Assembly (NCBI GenBank): GCA_030068075.1 | Contig: CM057841.1 | Location: 44,247,030-44,311,029 of the forward strand | Source: Paguma larvata | Taxonomy: Eukaryota > Chordata > Mammalia > Carnivora > Viverridae | Length of the DNA: 64,000 nt | Reading direction: 5' to 3' | Shown here: positions 21,801 to 34,384 of the stretch, one piece after another | Numbering within the stretch: the stretch's first letter is position 1 | Layout of the letters: each line of letters starts with the position of its first letter | Notes under the pieces: generated by a model | The model's database searches: none | What the model saw: the letters and a program-made list of their open reading frames with translations, nothing else | What the model was told of the DNA's origin: nothing | Program-made: the position numbers and the translations under genes

Positions 21801-23880
21801 TTTTCTAGCATCAAGGACCATGGTGAAGTAAGGAAAGGGAGGAAATCCTATTTTCATACATCCCACAAAACTCCTCCGTGTGCCCTATGAATCGTCCCCT
21901 CTTCTGCCTCCGTCTAGAGTACTGACCCCTCCCTCAGGAGTATGGTCTCCCGTCTGCACTGTTTCCTCCTATTCTTTCCCATTTAGACTCGCCAAACTGC
22001 CAGACTTCCAAGTTTCGACAGAGCGCTACTAGATAAAACAAATATTTCATTAACAGTCTGTTCCCAGGTGCTACAAATGTTCCACCTGAAATGGAAGTAG
22101 AAATTCATATGGTCTTCGCCTCCAGCAGGCTCGTTCTCTGGCAAAAAAAAAAAGAGGTTTAATTAAGGTCAAACCTCCCAAGCCATAACAGAGGATGAAT
22201 TTAGGTCAGTTGAAAGAGATATTCTCATTAATTTGATCTAAATGGTTGTTTTATTCGGCGAGGGGAGGAAAAGGCCTTTAGAAAATGGAAGGTTCTGGCT
22301 AGTCGAGCCTGGGGAGGCAGAGCCAATAGGCGAGGTCTGAACCATATGGAGCTGCACACAGGAAAACGGTTCCTGTAGGAACAAAGCAAGTCTGCACGAT
22401 TCTCAACTCCAAGTTAAGTATCTATGATAATTAATAATTGGCATATTTTTGGTAAAGCCAAGACACAGAGGGTCTTTCTTGTTCATCTTGAAGACCACAG
22501 ATGCTCAGCTAAAAATGAACTGAAGTCGTCCACTACACTACTTAGAAGTCTCAAAGACAAAACAATGTACAAACCAGAGAACCAGATACGTATAGGACAG
22601 GAAGATCTTCAATGTCATCAGAGCCAAGTGCTGCTTCAGTAAACTGTAATGAAGAAGAATTCTATGCTGAAGGGCAACTGGAGAGATGCAGGGGGCCCCT
22701 CCCTGGGACTTACATTCTTCTTCATTCGGCTTCGTTTTCCCCTTGTTTCTGTTTCAAGCTTTCTCTGTACTCTGCGCTCACCTGCCTTATAACTTCGCTC
22801 CACAGTACTCTCCAGTTGGAGATGTAACTTTTGTTCTATGCTTTAGACACGTGGCTTCTGTTTACCAGAACTCCCTTCATAAGTGGGAATGCAAAGAAAA
22901 ATCACATCCTATTCTAGTAACAGGTCCAGATTTTGTGGGGTCTGAGGCTAACAGAACTTGGAGAGTTCTCTGAAAGAAAGGGACCTGGAATTAGGTTTCA
23001 ACACTGATATTTACATGAAATGAGAAAATAAATCACAACAAAGAGCTGGATCTTCATCATTCAGGTCCCTTCCTTCTGAGGATTCTGCGAGCACCCGCTG
23101 ACACCTGACTTTCCCACTTCCTCCCCCAGAGCCTTCCATAGTTACGGGCGCCCTCCAAGTGACGGGCCCTCGAAACTAAGTCTCATCTGCATTACGGTAA
23201 ATCCTCTCTGCACTAATTTCCCCAAAATAAACACAAGTGTGTGATCATCAATCCCCCTTTGGCTGCCGGTGCCTGGCAGACACATTTCACCCTTAAAGAG
23301 AGCGTCTGCTGTCCATGCTCCCCACCTGGCGATCCGTGTAGTTTCCTCCTTGTCTAAAACGTGAGACGGTGGATTACAAAACAAGGTTGCCTAATTGTAA
23401 AATGCAGAAGGGCACATTACATTTTTAAAGTGCAACATATTTTTCCATCTAATTCAAAACTGCGAACGTTAAACTTAAAGATTCGTTCCAGCTTCTGTTA
23501 GTGACAGACAGGGCTCCCCAAGGGGTGGCTGCCTTCAAAGACAGGTAAATGAGGGCCCATATAAAACAGCCAAGTATTGATGTTGTAGTAAAATTCCAGA
23601 AAAATACATTGGCAGACAAGTAAATTTGTCACTAATAATTTAATGTAATTTCCCTAAAATGGAGCTAATAGGTACTCGGGGAATACACCTCAAGGGTTTA
23701 ACATCAAATGTGCATGTGGAAAATCGTGAAATAATATTTTTTTTGAATGCAGATGCTTTGTCTGACATGTTGGTTTATGATGAAAATTATTCTTCCAAAA
23801 TGAAAACGGGGAGGGGAAAATATAACCTTCCCAATCCGCGGACCCTTTAGCTCCTAAACCTTTCCCGGCTGTGGCAGGTG
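21801..23880. other. Long unique stretch
   Basis: About 2 kb, repeat-free by eye. Frames at 22424-22973 overlap in different frames and lack domains. No promoter, exon or RNA can be supported. Confidence 0.4.
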
Positions 23881-24330
23881 AGAAGCGGTGACTGACTGGG
23901 AGCAGCAAACATTTGTTTGCATTTTATTTCCCCCTTAAAATGATGTACAACAATTACCAAATATTAATGAACCAATCATGTTGCAAATAGTATTTCCCGT
24001 GTCACTCTGAGTTATAGAATCTAATATTGGGCTCATTTGAAACATTCCAAAGTTGCATATTTTTTTCCCCTTTGCAAAGTGACAGCTCAAATTGTGTTTA
24101 GTTGCATCCGTCCGACCATGAGCAAATCAAGTATAAAAATTTCATTTTGTCTAAGTGTTAATGCAATTTTTTAAGCTCATATCCTAGGATGGCTCACTCT
24201 GCACTGTGCTGGCTGATATTAGATGCTGCTTCAACACGATTATCAATTATCTTACATGGGGCCAGAAAATTTTAAAAGAGCCCTTGTTTGGGACTCGAGT
24301 TATGAAGTTCCAAGAAAAGAAAAATATAAA
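23881..24330. promoter_or_regulatory. Candidate conserved non-coding element
   Basis: Repeat-free AT-rich block with many homeobox/POU-like words ('tgtttgcattttattt', 'aaatattaatgaaccaatcatgttgcaaat', 'gtgttaatgcaattttttaagc', 'gattatcaattatctt') and a CCAAT box (accaatca). The texture is that of deeply conserved enhancers. This is inference from composition only. Confidence 0.27.
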
Positions 24331-26404
24331 GCAGGGGGGAAGAAAATTCTTTAGCTTTTTCAAATGCTCCCATGTTTGTGTTTTATATTACAAATAGGCT
24401 GATTTCCAGCTATAAATCTGAATTGCATTGCCATTATCGTGGGTTTAATATGAAAAAAGACGTGCAGTGTGCTAAGGCAATAAGGAGAGACGCAGCTGTC
24501 ATAAGCTTAGCTGCTGGATGGAACAGCCAGAGACCCAAGTCAGGGGCAGGAAGCGGGGAGGTGAAGAAAGTCTAGGCGAGAGAAAGCAGCCCTAAGGTAG
24601 AGTCATCAAAATTATGAATTAATATAAAAGTCAAAATTATAGAATGTCCATCATTTCTCTATAGAATATTGACAGAGTGAAATGAATTCAGCAGATAATA
24701 AAGAATCTATCCCCCCCTGAAGAAAAAAAAAAAGGAAAAAGAAAGCAAGCAGTCAAGTACGCCAGCTTCATAAATACATTTCATCAAATGTGTGAGCTTA
24801 ATACAACTGCCAGGGAGAAGCCTGATCCAATTTTGTAGGGGGTCACCGTCAGAAGTCCCTGGCTGTGACCGTGCCCCAGCGTTCCCTGGCCTCTTACTCC
24901 AGGTAGTGAGGCCAGATGCTGCCGTGTGCGCCAAGACACTTCTTTCCCAGATTCAATCTCATCCTCTCTTACACGCCCAGGATAGATGCGACTGTCATGC
25001 TGAATGCTAATGGAGAAAGTTGCCAAATAATGTTGATGACGGCCCCGTTTCTGTGGGCCCAGAGCATGGAAAAATTCCATCTTTTCTATTACCACATTTC
25101 CAGTGGTTATTCTATATACTCTATGAAGAAAAAAAAAAGTGATTTTGATTTTAGGTGTCTGAGAAAAATGCCTTTGGATTCCGAGGTCATTTAAATACAA
25201 TGTACATGTGGCGTTATGAAAAACGTGTGTGTGCCATGCTTTTTATTTACTTAAAGCAGCCACAGTTAGATCTGTACCATTTGGGTTTGTAAATCAGGCA
25301 GGCAAAATCTGCTAAATTTTTAGAATGCTACAGTTTTTAGGAAGCTGGTTATGGTTTTTTTGTTTTGTTTATTTGTTTGTTTATAATTCAGAGTACAAAC
25401 AAACATGTCGCCAATGAGAAGGCACACCTCTCACAGCGAGATTACAGCTCATACCCGCCCAGCTGGATGTGTTCACACTTAATGAAGTTTAAATGTAACA
25501 GAATCAACCTCAATTCTCCTTCAAGTTTGGGATTCTGCAAGGCTTTCCTGGTTGTGTGTTCCTGCAAGAAATAAGTCCTCCTGCTGGGCAAGGATATCTA
25601 TATGTCTCCTACACACAGGAAGGAAGCAGTTGGCCAGAAATCATGGACCAAAGCAAAGCCATAAAAGAAAATATCATTGCTCTGGTTTCCTCTAATTTAT
25701 TTTCCCCTCATACGGGTTTCTACCTTGAAATGCCAATTTACACAGGGTTTGTACTCATATTTTCCATCTAAAATGAAGATATGCATTTCTATTTATATAT
25801 CTATTTATATGAAAAGGGTTACAAACATATGAAAATCAAACTACATTTAGATATTCGTTTGATGAATGGCCTTCATTAGAAAGAATTAAGTGACATAAAA
25901 TAGATCTACCCACAAAATCTAGGCTATATGGTCACCAAGGAATAGTCTCCTGCCCCTTTCTGCCAGTAGTGCTTTTTTCTGGAGTTTTCATCTCTTCTTT
26001 CCACCTGCCATACATTCTTCCTACCTTATCACGTATCTGGGAGTAAGAAAAGCAAATTTTAAACCTGCCTTATTATCAAACATATCATTGTGTTATAATC
26101 TCATAAAAATGATCGTTACTCCAATTTCCCACCCCAAAGTGTATGTTTAATTCTTCTCTTAAGCAGCTATAAAAAATTAGATGATTTCTGGGGTTCAAAT
26201 TTATGGATCTATTTAGAGAAAAGGCACCCATTTATAAAGCATCTCTATCTTTCAAGCTTGGAAAAATAGTCTGCCAGAAGAGCCACTGGCCCAAATGACC
26301 TTATATTTGATCCTAAACAGGATTTCTTCATCAGAAAACAAGGGGGCCGGGAGGATGGGAAAGGAGTTACATCAAATGAATCCTGAGAAGTTGAGTTTTT
26401 TCAA
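24331..26404. other. Long unique stretch
   Basis: About 2 kb with no recognised transposon or gene. A (TTTG)-type run lies at 25350-25382. The 138-residue minus frame at 24784-25200 overlaps two plus-strand frames and shows no domain. Confidence 0.4.
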
Positions 26405-26500
26405 TTCTAGAAACCCTCTTGTGCTCTTTATAGGACCATTACTAGGCCTGCTTTGCCTGCAGTAGATATTCAATAAATTAACACCGATTTGACTGAACTG
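26405..26500 (+). mobile_element. L2-like 3' end
   Basis: 'gcctgctttgcctgcagtagatattcaataaattaacaccgatttgactgaactga' resembles a degenerate L2 terminus (cagtagatattcaataaatattggttgactgaactga). Weak but in the correct order. Confidence 0.45.
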
Positions 26501-29500
26501 ATGGCTTTAGAGAACCTTGCGTCTATTCTAATTGTTCTGATTCATACCCTGAATCTCTGAACTTCCCGATGCGTGGGGAATCTCCCTCTTTCTTGCAGTA
26601 GCATGTGTGTCCCTGAAAGAATCTATTTTTTTTTAAAGAAAAGTAGCAAGCATTTTGAACCAAATCTTTTCGAAAGCCCTCCCAGGCCCTAGATGAGATG
26701 TGGTCACTGATTCAAGAGGCATCGTGCAGGACCCAGTCCTGCAGAACACACGAGCATCCACGCACCAAGAAAGCTCTTGGAAAGAAGGGGTGTGTGACTG
26801 TATAAATCCTGATCTGGGAGGACAATGAATCTACAATGTGCACACAGCCCCACACCTGCTGTCACACACCGTAATAAACCCCCGCCGGTGTTCCCGTGAC
26901 AAAGTTGATCCCAAAGGATAGAGAGCAGTGATGGGAAATATAAATCTGTGCCAACAGCCAGCCATTCCTACCGCCTCCCGCGTGCCGTATGTGTGTGTGC
27001 GCAAACAAGGCTGCTGATACGTAAATACTGCAAGAGGTGCAATCCATCTCCTGCTGCACGTTCTGTTTCCATACAAGCTCTGTATGTTGCCTGGAATTTC
27101 ATACCATATTCAGAAGGATTGAGATTGCCTAGCCTTTGTTCAGAGTAAGTAAGCAAGGAGGATGGTCTGACTCTGGCAGATTCAGAGATTTTATTTTCCT
27201 CCCTCCTTGGGGAAAAAAAAATCAGCTTCTTAAAATTGCATTGCTGGTGTTTATGATTCATATTATAAGCAGGGCAACCTCTACATCCAAATCGAAATTT
27301 CATTTATGATATTGTAGACTTATATGAATAGAGGCCTGGTGTTTTCCAAGGCACCAAAGGAAGATGCACCTGCCGAAGGACGGAACCCAGGAGGGAATGA
27401 GAAGATGGAGGCTGGGTGTGGGTAATAAAAGACAAAAGCAAATCCAAATGCCATAAATTGATATGAAGTTAAAAAAAAAAGAAATGAAAGAAAAGAAAAA
27501 AAAAACCAGAATGTGTCCGTCACTTGTATGCTTGGAGATGGACATAAAGAGTTGAATTTAAGGCATACTTAAATTCCTGACACTTTCCTCCTCCAGCTCA
27601 GAAATCCTACTAGTTAGAAATATGATTGGAATAACTAAAAAGGCACTTGGCAACAAGACAGGTTGCATACTAAATGCGAGGCATGCCGGGTAGTTTGAAC
27701 AGATAGTTTCTTTCAACCACACAAGAAAGAGGTAATGGAGAGAATGGTACAGGTTTAAGCAGGCTCTTGATGTAAATGAAAATAAAAACCACAAAACTTT
27801 TATATCTTTGTAGCATTTGGCTAATGAGTCACTAAAATCATCCCCAGCCCATCCATCATTTCTATTGCAGAGTCTCAACCACTCTCTCTCTCTAATTGGT
27901 CTAGACAGGTGTCATGATATTTCTGCACAGTGAAAAAAATTCCAGAGGTTTACTTCAGTGAGACGGAAAGGTAGACACTTTGGAAAATGTTAGTCTAATT
28001 TCAACCTTCTTTGAAACAGTTTACAGTTAGCAAGAAAATCAAGACAAATGAAAGTCTCCAGGAAGAATTCCACCTTCCCAAAGCCCTTTGTGGGGTAAGA
28101 AAGAAAACTGGAAATAAGTTTGATCATTTAGGATGGGGGTGGGGTACTCTCAGAAGAAACAGGTTTTATCAGGGGTCTTACCTCACCCACATTGTTTTTC
28201 TAGAACAAACAAAATTAATTATAAAACATTTCAAATGTCAATTTCACCTTGCCATAAAATGACTAGAAACAATTTTACATTATTTTTTTTTTACATTATC
28301 AAACGATTTTAGGTGCTGCTCAGTACCTTTCAGGGTACTGGGTTCTAGCGAACCCTGTCCTAACACGTAGAAGCAGAAACAGCAAATTAGGATGCAACCA
28401 AACTTAAGGAGTGGATTTGCCACCACGTTTTTAACCAGAAGCACGAGCTCATTAGTGATGTTTTCAAGTCCTGTTTCAACAAAGTGGTGACATCAAGGAA
28501 CACCAGTCAAAAAGTACCAAGTTTAGCTGGTGTCTCCCTGTGAGCTCATACAGTGGCAGGGGAATAAGCCAGAACAGTCCCAGTTAAGGACAGAGCAACG
28601 GGCTTAACTTGTAACTTCCTGGCCGTTATCAGGAGGAATTGCGGTCTCATTGCTATTTAAATGTATTTTTAATGTAATTTCTTTGGGAGAAGCGGGTGGC
28701 GAGGCAATAAAGAAACATTCCCCAGAGAGAGAGGTAACATGGATTTTTTCTTCTGTTTTCCTTGGTTCGTTTTAACCCCCTAATAAAGAGCTGGCACCAA
28801 GCTTTACTACCTTAAAGCTGGTATCGTACATCCTGGTATCAGAGGTCTCACTGAGCGTATGTCCCCACAAGGAGCAGCGGTAAGAAACCACAAAGGGAGA
28901 TTTCTGAGATGGATGAAATGAGGCCTCACCCATCAGAATGGTTGAGCGGGGCAAAGAGAAACTTGGAGATGGGTCTTGAGTCCGGTACCTGTGTCAGGTA
29001 TAAACTGCACCTGCCTCCCTGAACATTTATATGCAGAAGCTCTCTGAAACCAACATGGCCAATCAATACCAGATGTTATCTCAGGAAAGAATATTCATTC
29101 ATCCTGTGGATGTGTTCAAAGTTCATAATTTCTTTAACAACTCAGGATGTAGCATTCAAAGCTTCAGAGTCAAGAAAAAAAATGCTATAAAAGCCAAGGA
29201 AATTCCAGCTTCAAACCAGTTGTTTGTATAACTTGAAACACTTCATCTGTCTGTGTCATTAGTTATCTTCATACCTGTTTCATCTAGGAGCCATCAAGCT
29301 GGAGATCATTTCTATCTACATATAAACTACAAATCTGTGCACGAATTGGAGTTAGGATCGTTTGCACGAGCTGTTTGGGTTGGAAGAAGCATGCTACTAA
29401 CTTTTTTTCTTGGTCTTTATATTTTGGATTTTTTTTTGGGTAATAAAAATGTTTTGCATCTCTAAATAGAAATCTAGCTTATTTTAAATGAAGTAAGCAG

Positions 29501-29908
29501 CATTACTCAAGGCCACTTAAGATAATGAAACACAAAAGAGGTAAGAGGATGTGGAGAGAAGGAAATTGCCCCAGGTGAGATTTCAGAAGGGTCATAAAGT
29601 GTTTGCACGGAGGCGTTATAAGCAAAGTATCAATAAAATGATCATTTCCGTACTGAACAAACATACTCCAGTTCTGTGTTCTTGGAGGGCCGGTACTCAA
29701 CATGCAGTTAGAAAATGTAAGAAGTGGTTCCTGCCCTCCCAAGTATTCACACATGAGTAGAAGAAGAGAATATACATAGCCACCTGGCCATGTGAAAGTT
29801 CACTCTTGCCCCATCAGCACCTAAAACTTCAGCACACAGGCAGATGCCTGGCTTTACAAAACTAACCAAATTAGTAGAGAATGTATCTCTAGTAGTAGAA
29901 TATATGTA
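26501..29908. other. Long unique stretch
   Basis: About 3.4 kb in which I recognise no transposon, gene or RNA. A small CpG-containing patch lies near 26868-27000 ('cccccgccggtgttcccgtgac', 'ctaccgcctcccgcgtgccg'). Frames of 60-111 residues are scattered without domains. Confidence 0.4.
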
Positions 29909-30102
29909 CTTATTTATTTTGAGAGGGAGAGGGCTCATGAGCAGGGAAGGGGCGGAGAAGGAGGGAGAGAGACGATCCCAAGCAGGCTTTACACTGTCAG
30001 TGCAGAGCTGGACGCAGGGGTCGAACTCACGGACTGTGAGATCATGACCTGAGCTAAAACCAAGAGGTGGACGCTTAACCAATTGAGCAACCCAGGTGCT
30101 CC
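29909..30102 (-). mobile_element. Felid SINE, minus strand, diverged
   Basis: 'ttatttattttgagaggga', a shortened GA tract, 'cgaactcacggactgtgagatcatgacctgagc', and end 'aattgagcaacccaggtgctcc'. No convincing target duplication is visible. This marks the right edge of the repeat-poor core. Confidence 0.9.
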
Positions 30103-30239
30103 AAGAATCATATTATTAAATGGATTCTGGGCACAGAGGATTTTATGAGCCTAGAAATAATGGATGAAATTAATATACCAATTAAGAGCTTTGTTCTAGT
30201 TTAATTTCTGTTTCAAAAATCACCTTAAAATTAAAAAAA

Positions 30240-31190
30240 ATAAAATGTTTTCCACAAATATGTCTAAAGTTTGATCTCCTTAATATACAAAAGATACAGA
30301 AATTGACAAGGAAAACCCAAAGGCCGATTTCAAAAGGGACAGACAATTCACATCAGAGGAACTATGAGTGGCCCAAACGATGCAATGTATTCAAACTCAC
30401 AAGTAACCACAGAAATACTAATTACATCAGCAACGCAATCTTGTGTTGTCACACGTTGCATTAGTAACTGTTTCAGAAATGCTAGTGATGCTAAAGAACA
30501 GAGATGCATGCAAAAATGATGAAACCACACTCAGGAAAGGAGGGAAAATGAGGTGGGTATGATGGGGACTTCATGGTTATTTGTAATGTTTCATTTCTTT
30601 AGCTGGTAGTGGGTAAGTGGATTTGTTTACATCATTCTCTAGGACTTCTCTGTATACCAGAAGTAGTCCATTTAATAAAGGAAAAAAGATACTTAACACT
30701 GCTCAATGCTGGTGGCTGTGATGGGTGTACGGACGGCATGGTCTTTCTTCGAACCATTGGCAACATGCATCACACACCTTAAAAATGGCTTATGACTCTC
30801 TTGACTCTGCTACTAAGAATCTACCCTTGGAAAAGAGCCACGACAAAAACAATGGATTAAGAGCAATGATGTTTATCAAAGTATTATTTCTAATGGTAAA
30901 ATATTTAAAATACCCAAAATGCACAGTAAAAGAAGACTAGTAAAAAAATTAGAACACATCTATAAGAGAAAATTATGAAGTGATCAAAATAATATTCTTG
31001 ACATTTTTATAATATACACAGATGATCAAAATATGTTACATGATCAAAGCGAGATGCAAGGATCTATTTCTACACACATGCATGTGTATTGTATACACAC
31101 ACACACACACACTTATAAACACACACTGTGTGATGTCAAGATATAAAAAGAAAATGTATATGTTACATGAAATTATGTTTCATTAGTGAA
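30240..31190 (+). mobile_element. L1M fragment: ORF2 end and 3' UTR
   Basis: Begins with ORF2-end landmarks ('atacaaaagatacagaaattg..', 'gacaattcacatcagaggaactatgagtggcc', 'caagtaaccacagaaatactaattacatcagcaacgc') and passes into 3' UTR ('ctactaagaatctacccttgg', 'ttatcaaagtattatttctaatgg', 'aattatgaagtgatcaaaataatattcttgac'). Heavily decayed and non-coding. A (CA)n tract has grown at 31093-31128. Confidence 0.6.
31093..31128 (+). repeat. (CA)n microsatellite
   Basis: About ten CA units, a short interruption, then a few more; inside the L1M 3' UTR. Confidence 0.85.
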
Positions 31191-32395
31191 CTAAAATTTA
31201 AACATTATTATTTTCTTCCCTCCTAAAAAGGGACCAGATCTACTTCTTTCACTCAGAGAAGTTTTCACTTCAAAGTCACTCATATGAAGAGTAGGCTTAA
31301 ATTTAAGACATGAGCCTAGGTTCATTTTGTATTGGGGAAAAAAATGCAGTCATGGAGAAAACAATTCAGCTCGTTATATTTATATGCATTCAATTATAAA
31401 AGTCATAATCTCATCAACACTAATATTTAAAATATCAATTTTGATTAATTAATATTTAGAAGAGACATCGGCATACTTTCCCAGATATTTTACAGATACA
31501 GATTTTACAAGTATAGATACAGGGTTCAGAGAACTTTGTATCAGTGAGCTATTTAACCCATTTTGCATATATAAGTCTTACAAGTAAGAAGGGTGCACAG
31601 AGATCGTGTTTGTAGTGTCTCTTGAGGGAAACCAACAGGAAGGACCCACAATTCAGGAGCAACATGCACTGTGAGTATCAATGGATGAGCTTCTTGGAAG
31701 AAACAAATGCTTCTGAGTCACTGAGAGCAGTGTTGGATGACAAAGAAAGCAGAGAGGAAGAAATGAGAGTGACTGCTTTCTCCTGTGTAACATCTTAGAA
31801 CTTTATTCCAGGCTTTAAGATAGTTTAATGATCTTACTAAAGATCAGTTTCAGCATAAAAGTAATAATTTGAGGTGATGGGCGGAGTAGGAGAGGTGGAG
31901 GAGAAAATTCAAATTCACAAACTATGATGTTTTATTCCAGTGGAATCTTGTCAAAGTTTTCTCACTGAAAATTAATTCAGGCAAAGCTCTTTGTGTGGTA
32001 CAATTATAAAGAGAAGGTAGAGTGTTCCCAAGGATTTTTACTAGTGGAAACAGATGTACGCCGTACTCCAGCAAACGACTACATCATTCACTGATATGTC
32101 TTCTTTCCAAAAGCCAACAGAAGCCCCTGGATAAGTAAATTGTAGATGTTCACTAATTACATACTCAACTTTCTGCCAGAGGTACAGGGAACTGCATGCT
32201 ACTCAGGTTCTCAGTCCAGAAAGTGGTCTCTCTCTTTCTCTCTCTCTCTCTTTCTCTCCCTAAATCTCCCTCTCTCCCTCCAGCCAATACAAGTATGAGC
32301 AGAAGTGTGACCCTGTGTGCAAGGGGAGCTGATGTCCTGGGCTTATGATACAGTTGCAATGGTGGGTTGGAAACAGAAGGACTTTTCCTCTCCCC
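31191..32395. other. Unique sequence with a CT tract
   Basis: No gene or named transposon. A CT-rich run at 32226-32282 (ctctctttctctctct) gives spurious Arg/Glu-rich minus-strand frames. Three close attaaa/attaat clusters near 31400-31450. Confidence 0.4.
32226..32282 (+). repeat. CT-rich low-complexity tract
   Basis: Interrupted (CT)n with TTT breaks. No SINE head or body is recognisable next to it, so it is called simple repeat only. Confidence 0.8.
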
Positions 32396-33012
32396 TCATG
32401 TTGGAAGGATAGTCCCACCGGTGTCCCTTCCTCCTTTCCAAAGCTAACCTCTCACTCTATGATCTGGATTGTATCCAATTGACTATAGAACATCTACTCC
32501 GGCTACCATCATACCCATCCAACTATTCCTCTTCTCCTAGGTCTTAAATCCTTTTTCCCCTTTTGTCAACAATATCTATCTCTTCTTCTGTCTCTTCTTC
32601 CTGCTGAAGCTACTAGCCTATCTCCTTTACCATAAAACTACTTAAAAGAGTTGTTTATATTGGCATCTCTATTTTCTGAGTATGTATTCTTTGGATTCCC
32701 TTGTAATTTGTCTTCTGACCTTACGATGTATAGCACTCATTTGTTCTCAGTAGGATTAGTAATTTTTTTCTTATCATCGCAATGGCCACAGGTAATGAAA
32801 TTGAGTAACTTATTTTCACTCCTCACCCTATTTGATTTTTCTTTACCATCTTTATACACTATCCATGGAAGAGTTGATCTCTTCCTACAACTTCACTTCT
32901 ACCCTCATAATTCCATTCTCAGATATGATAATGAAAATCCTGGCCAGATCTCTTTCATTAGCTTCAATCTCCAATTAGATATTCCTAGGCTCCTCAAACT
33001 TATTATCTTCAA
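32396..33012 (+). mobile_element. L2 LINE ORF2 fragment (upstream of and into RT)
   Basis: Colinear by eye with the L2 ORF2: 'actattcctcttctcctagg..', 'tttgtcaacaatatctatctcttcttctgtctc', 'accataaaactacttaaaagagttgtttatattggcatctctattttctgag' (L2 'cttgaaagagttgtctatactcgctgtctccatttcctcac'), 'ccttgtaatttgtcttctgacc', and later 'caatctccaattagatattcctaggctcctcaaactta'. The 146-residue frame at 32651-33091 spans this piece and the next L1M, so it is a composite and not a gene. Confidence 0.6.
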
Positions 33013-33029
33013 ACTAAACTTACTAACAA

Positions 33030-34160
33030 AAAATTGGAAGAGAATATATCTTCAAATTAGTAAAAGATGTCTATTGGAAACTAACAGTTAATATCAAACT
33101 TAATGGTGGAACTCTGAAAACAAACATAAGATAAGCATGCCTGCTTTTATTGTTATTATTACTAATATTCAAACTTATTTTGGAAGTTCTAGCCAAAGCA
33201 GTAAGATAAGAAATAACTAGGAAGTATGCATATTGGAAATAAAGAGGCCAATGTATCATTGTTTGCTAATGATGTAATTTAAGAGATAAATTTAAAGAGA
33301 ATCAACTAAAAAAACTATAAAGACCAAACCTATTCAACAATGTGCCAAATTTTAAAATTCAGTAAACAATGAAAAACATCAGTAGCTTTCCCATATGCCA
33401 GTAATAATCGGTTAGAAAAAACAATGGTAATATCCCATTCAAAATGGGAACTAGAGGATATAATTATTAAAAATATATTTAATAAGAATTCCATGATATC
33501 TATATAGTGGAAACTGTAACATTTTACAGTGAAACATAAAAGAAGATTTAAATAGATACAAAGTCATGTTTAAAGGTAAATGGAAAGATATACAACTATG
33601 AAGCTACTAACTTCAGCTCAACTAATCTACAAATCTGACACAATTATGCTAAAAATCCCAAAGTTCTTTGATGTGGGGGTAGAATTTAATGTAATGATTC
33701 TAAAGTTCATCTGAAAAATAACAACAGAAGATTAGCTAGAAATTTTAGAGGGGAAAGAGAATAAGGAAGAGTTGATCTAGCAGATATTAAAATATCTACA
33801 GCTATATACTTAAATAATGAGGTTCTGGTTTGAAATAGGTAGATCAATGGAACAAAATAATGTGAAAAAATACATTTGAATATATAAAAGAATTTATGTG
33901 TGAATATATAAAAGAACTTAATGTGGCACTTCGAATCAATAGGAAAATGTGGCCACTAAAAAATAAATACACGGAGATCAGTAATACCTAGAGAGAAAAT
34001 GAAGTTAAAGCTCTATCTTTTGTCTTTACAAAAATATGTCAAAGCAAAAAAGTTTAGTTGAACCGCGTGTGCACACATTTGTGTGTGTGTGTTTTCAAGC
34101 TGGGTGGTATGTGCATGGGTAACTAATATGGTATTTTCTAAATGTTTAAAATATACCATG
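33030..34160 (+). mobile_element. Old L1M ORF2 fragment (reverse-transcriptase region)
   Basis: Matches L1 ORF2 across the RT: 'gttaatatcaaacttaatggtgg', 'ggaagttctagccaaagcagtaagataag', 'tatcattgtttgctaatgatg' (the FADD region, degenerate), 'gtagctttcccatatgccagtaataa', 'atcccaaagttctttgatg', 'aatgaggttctggtttg..aggtagatcaatggaacaaaataatg'. Many stops and indels. It is the host of the SINE that follows. Confidence 0.75.
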
Positions 34161-34176
34161 ATTTAGAAGAAAAACA

Positions 34177-34384
34177 GGGGTGCCTGGGAGGCTCAGTTGG
34201 TTTAAGCATCCAACTTCAGCTCAGGTCATGATCTCACTGCTCATGAGTTCAAGACCCATATAGGGCTCGTGCTGACAGCTCAGAGGCTGGAGCCTGCTTC
34301 AGCTTCAGAAGAGTCTTGCTGTCTCTGCTGCTCCCCTGCTTGCTCTCTCTCGCTCTCTCTCTCAAAAATAAACATTAAAAAAAA
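34177..34384 (+). mobile_element. Felid SINE, plus strand
   Basis: Starts ggggtgcctgggaggctcag, full length to 'ctctcaaaaataaacattaaaaa'. Flanks atttagaagaaaaacag (34161-34176 region) and attagagtgaaaaacag (34384-34400) look like a worn target duplication. Inserted into L1M. Confidence 0.94.

Noticed and set aside
24784..25200. 138-codon minus-strand frame
   Set aside because: Two plus-strand frames overlap it, no domain is recognisable, and no splice or promoter support was seen.
32651..33091. 146-codon frame that could look like a membrane protein
   Set aside because: Hydrophobic text comes from pyrimidine-rich L2 sequence; the frame crosses an L2/L1M junction.
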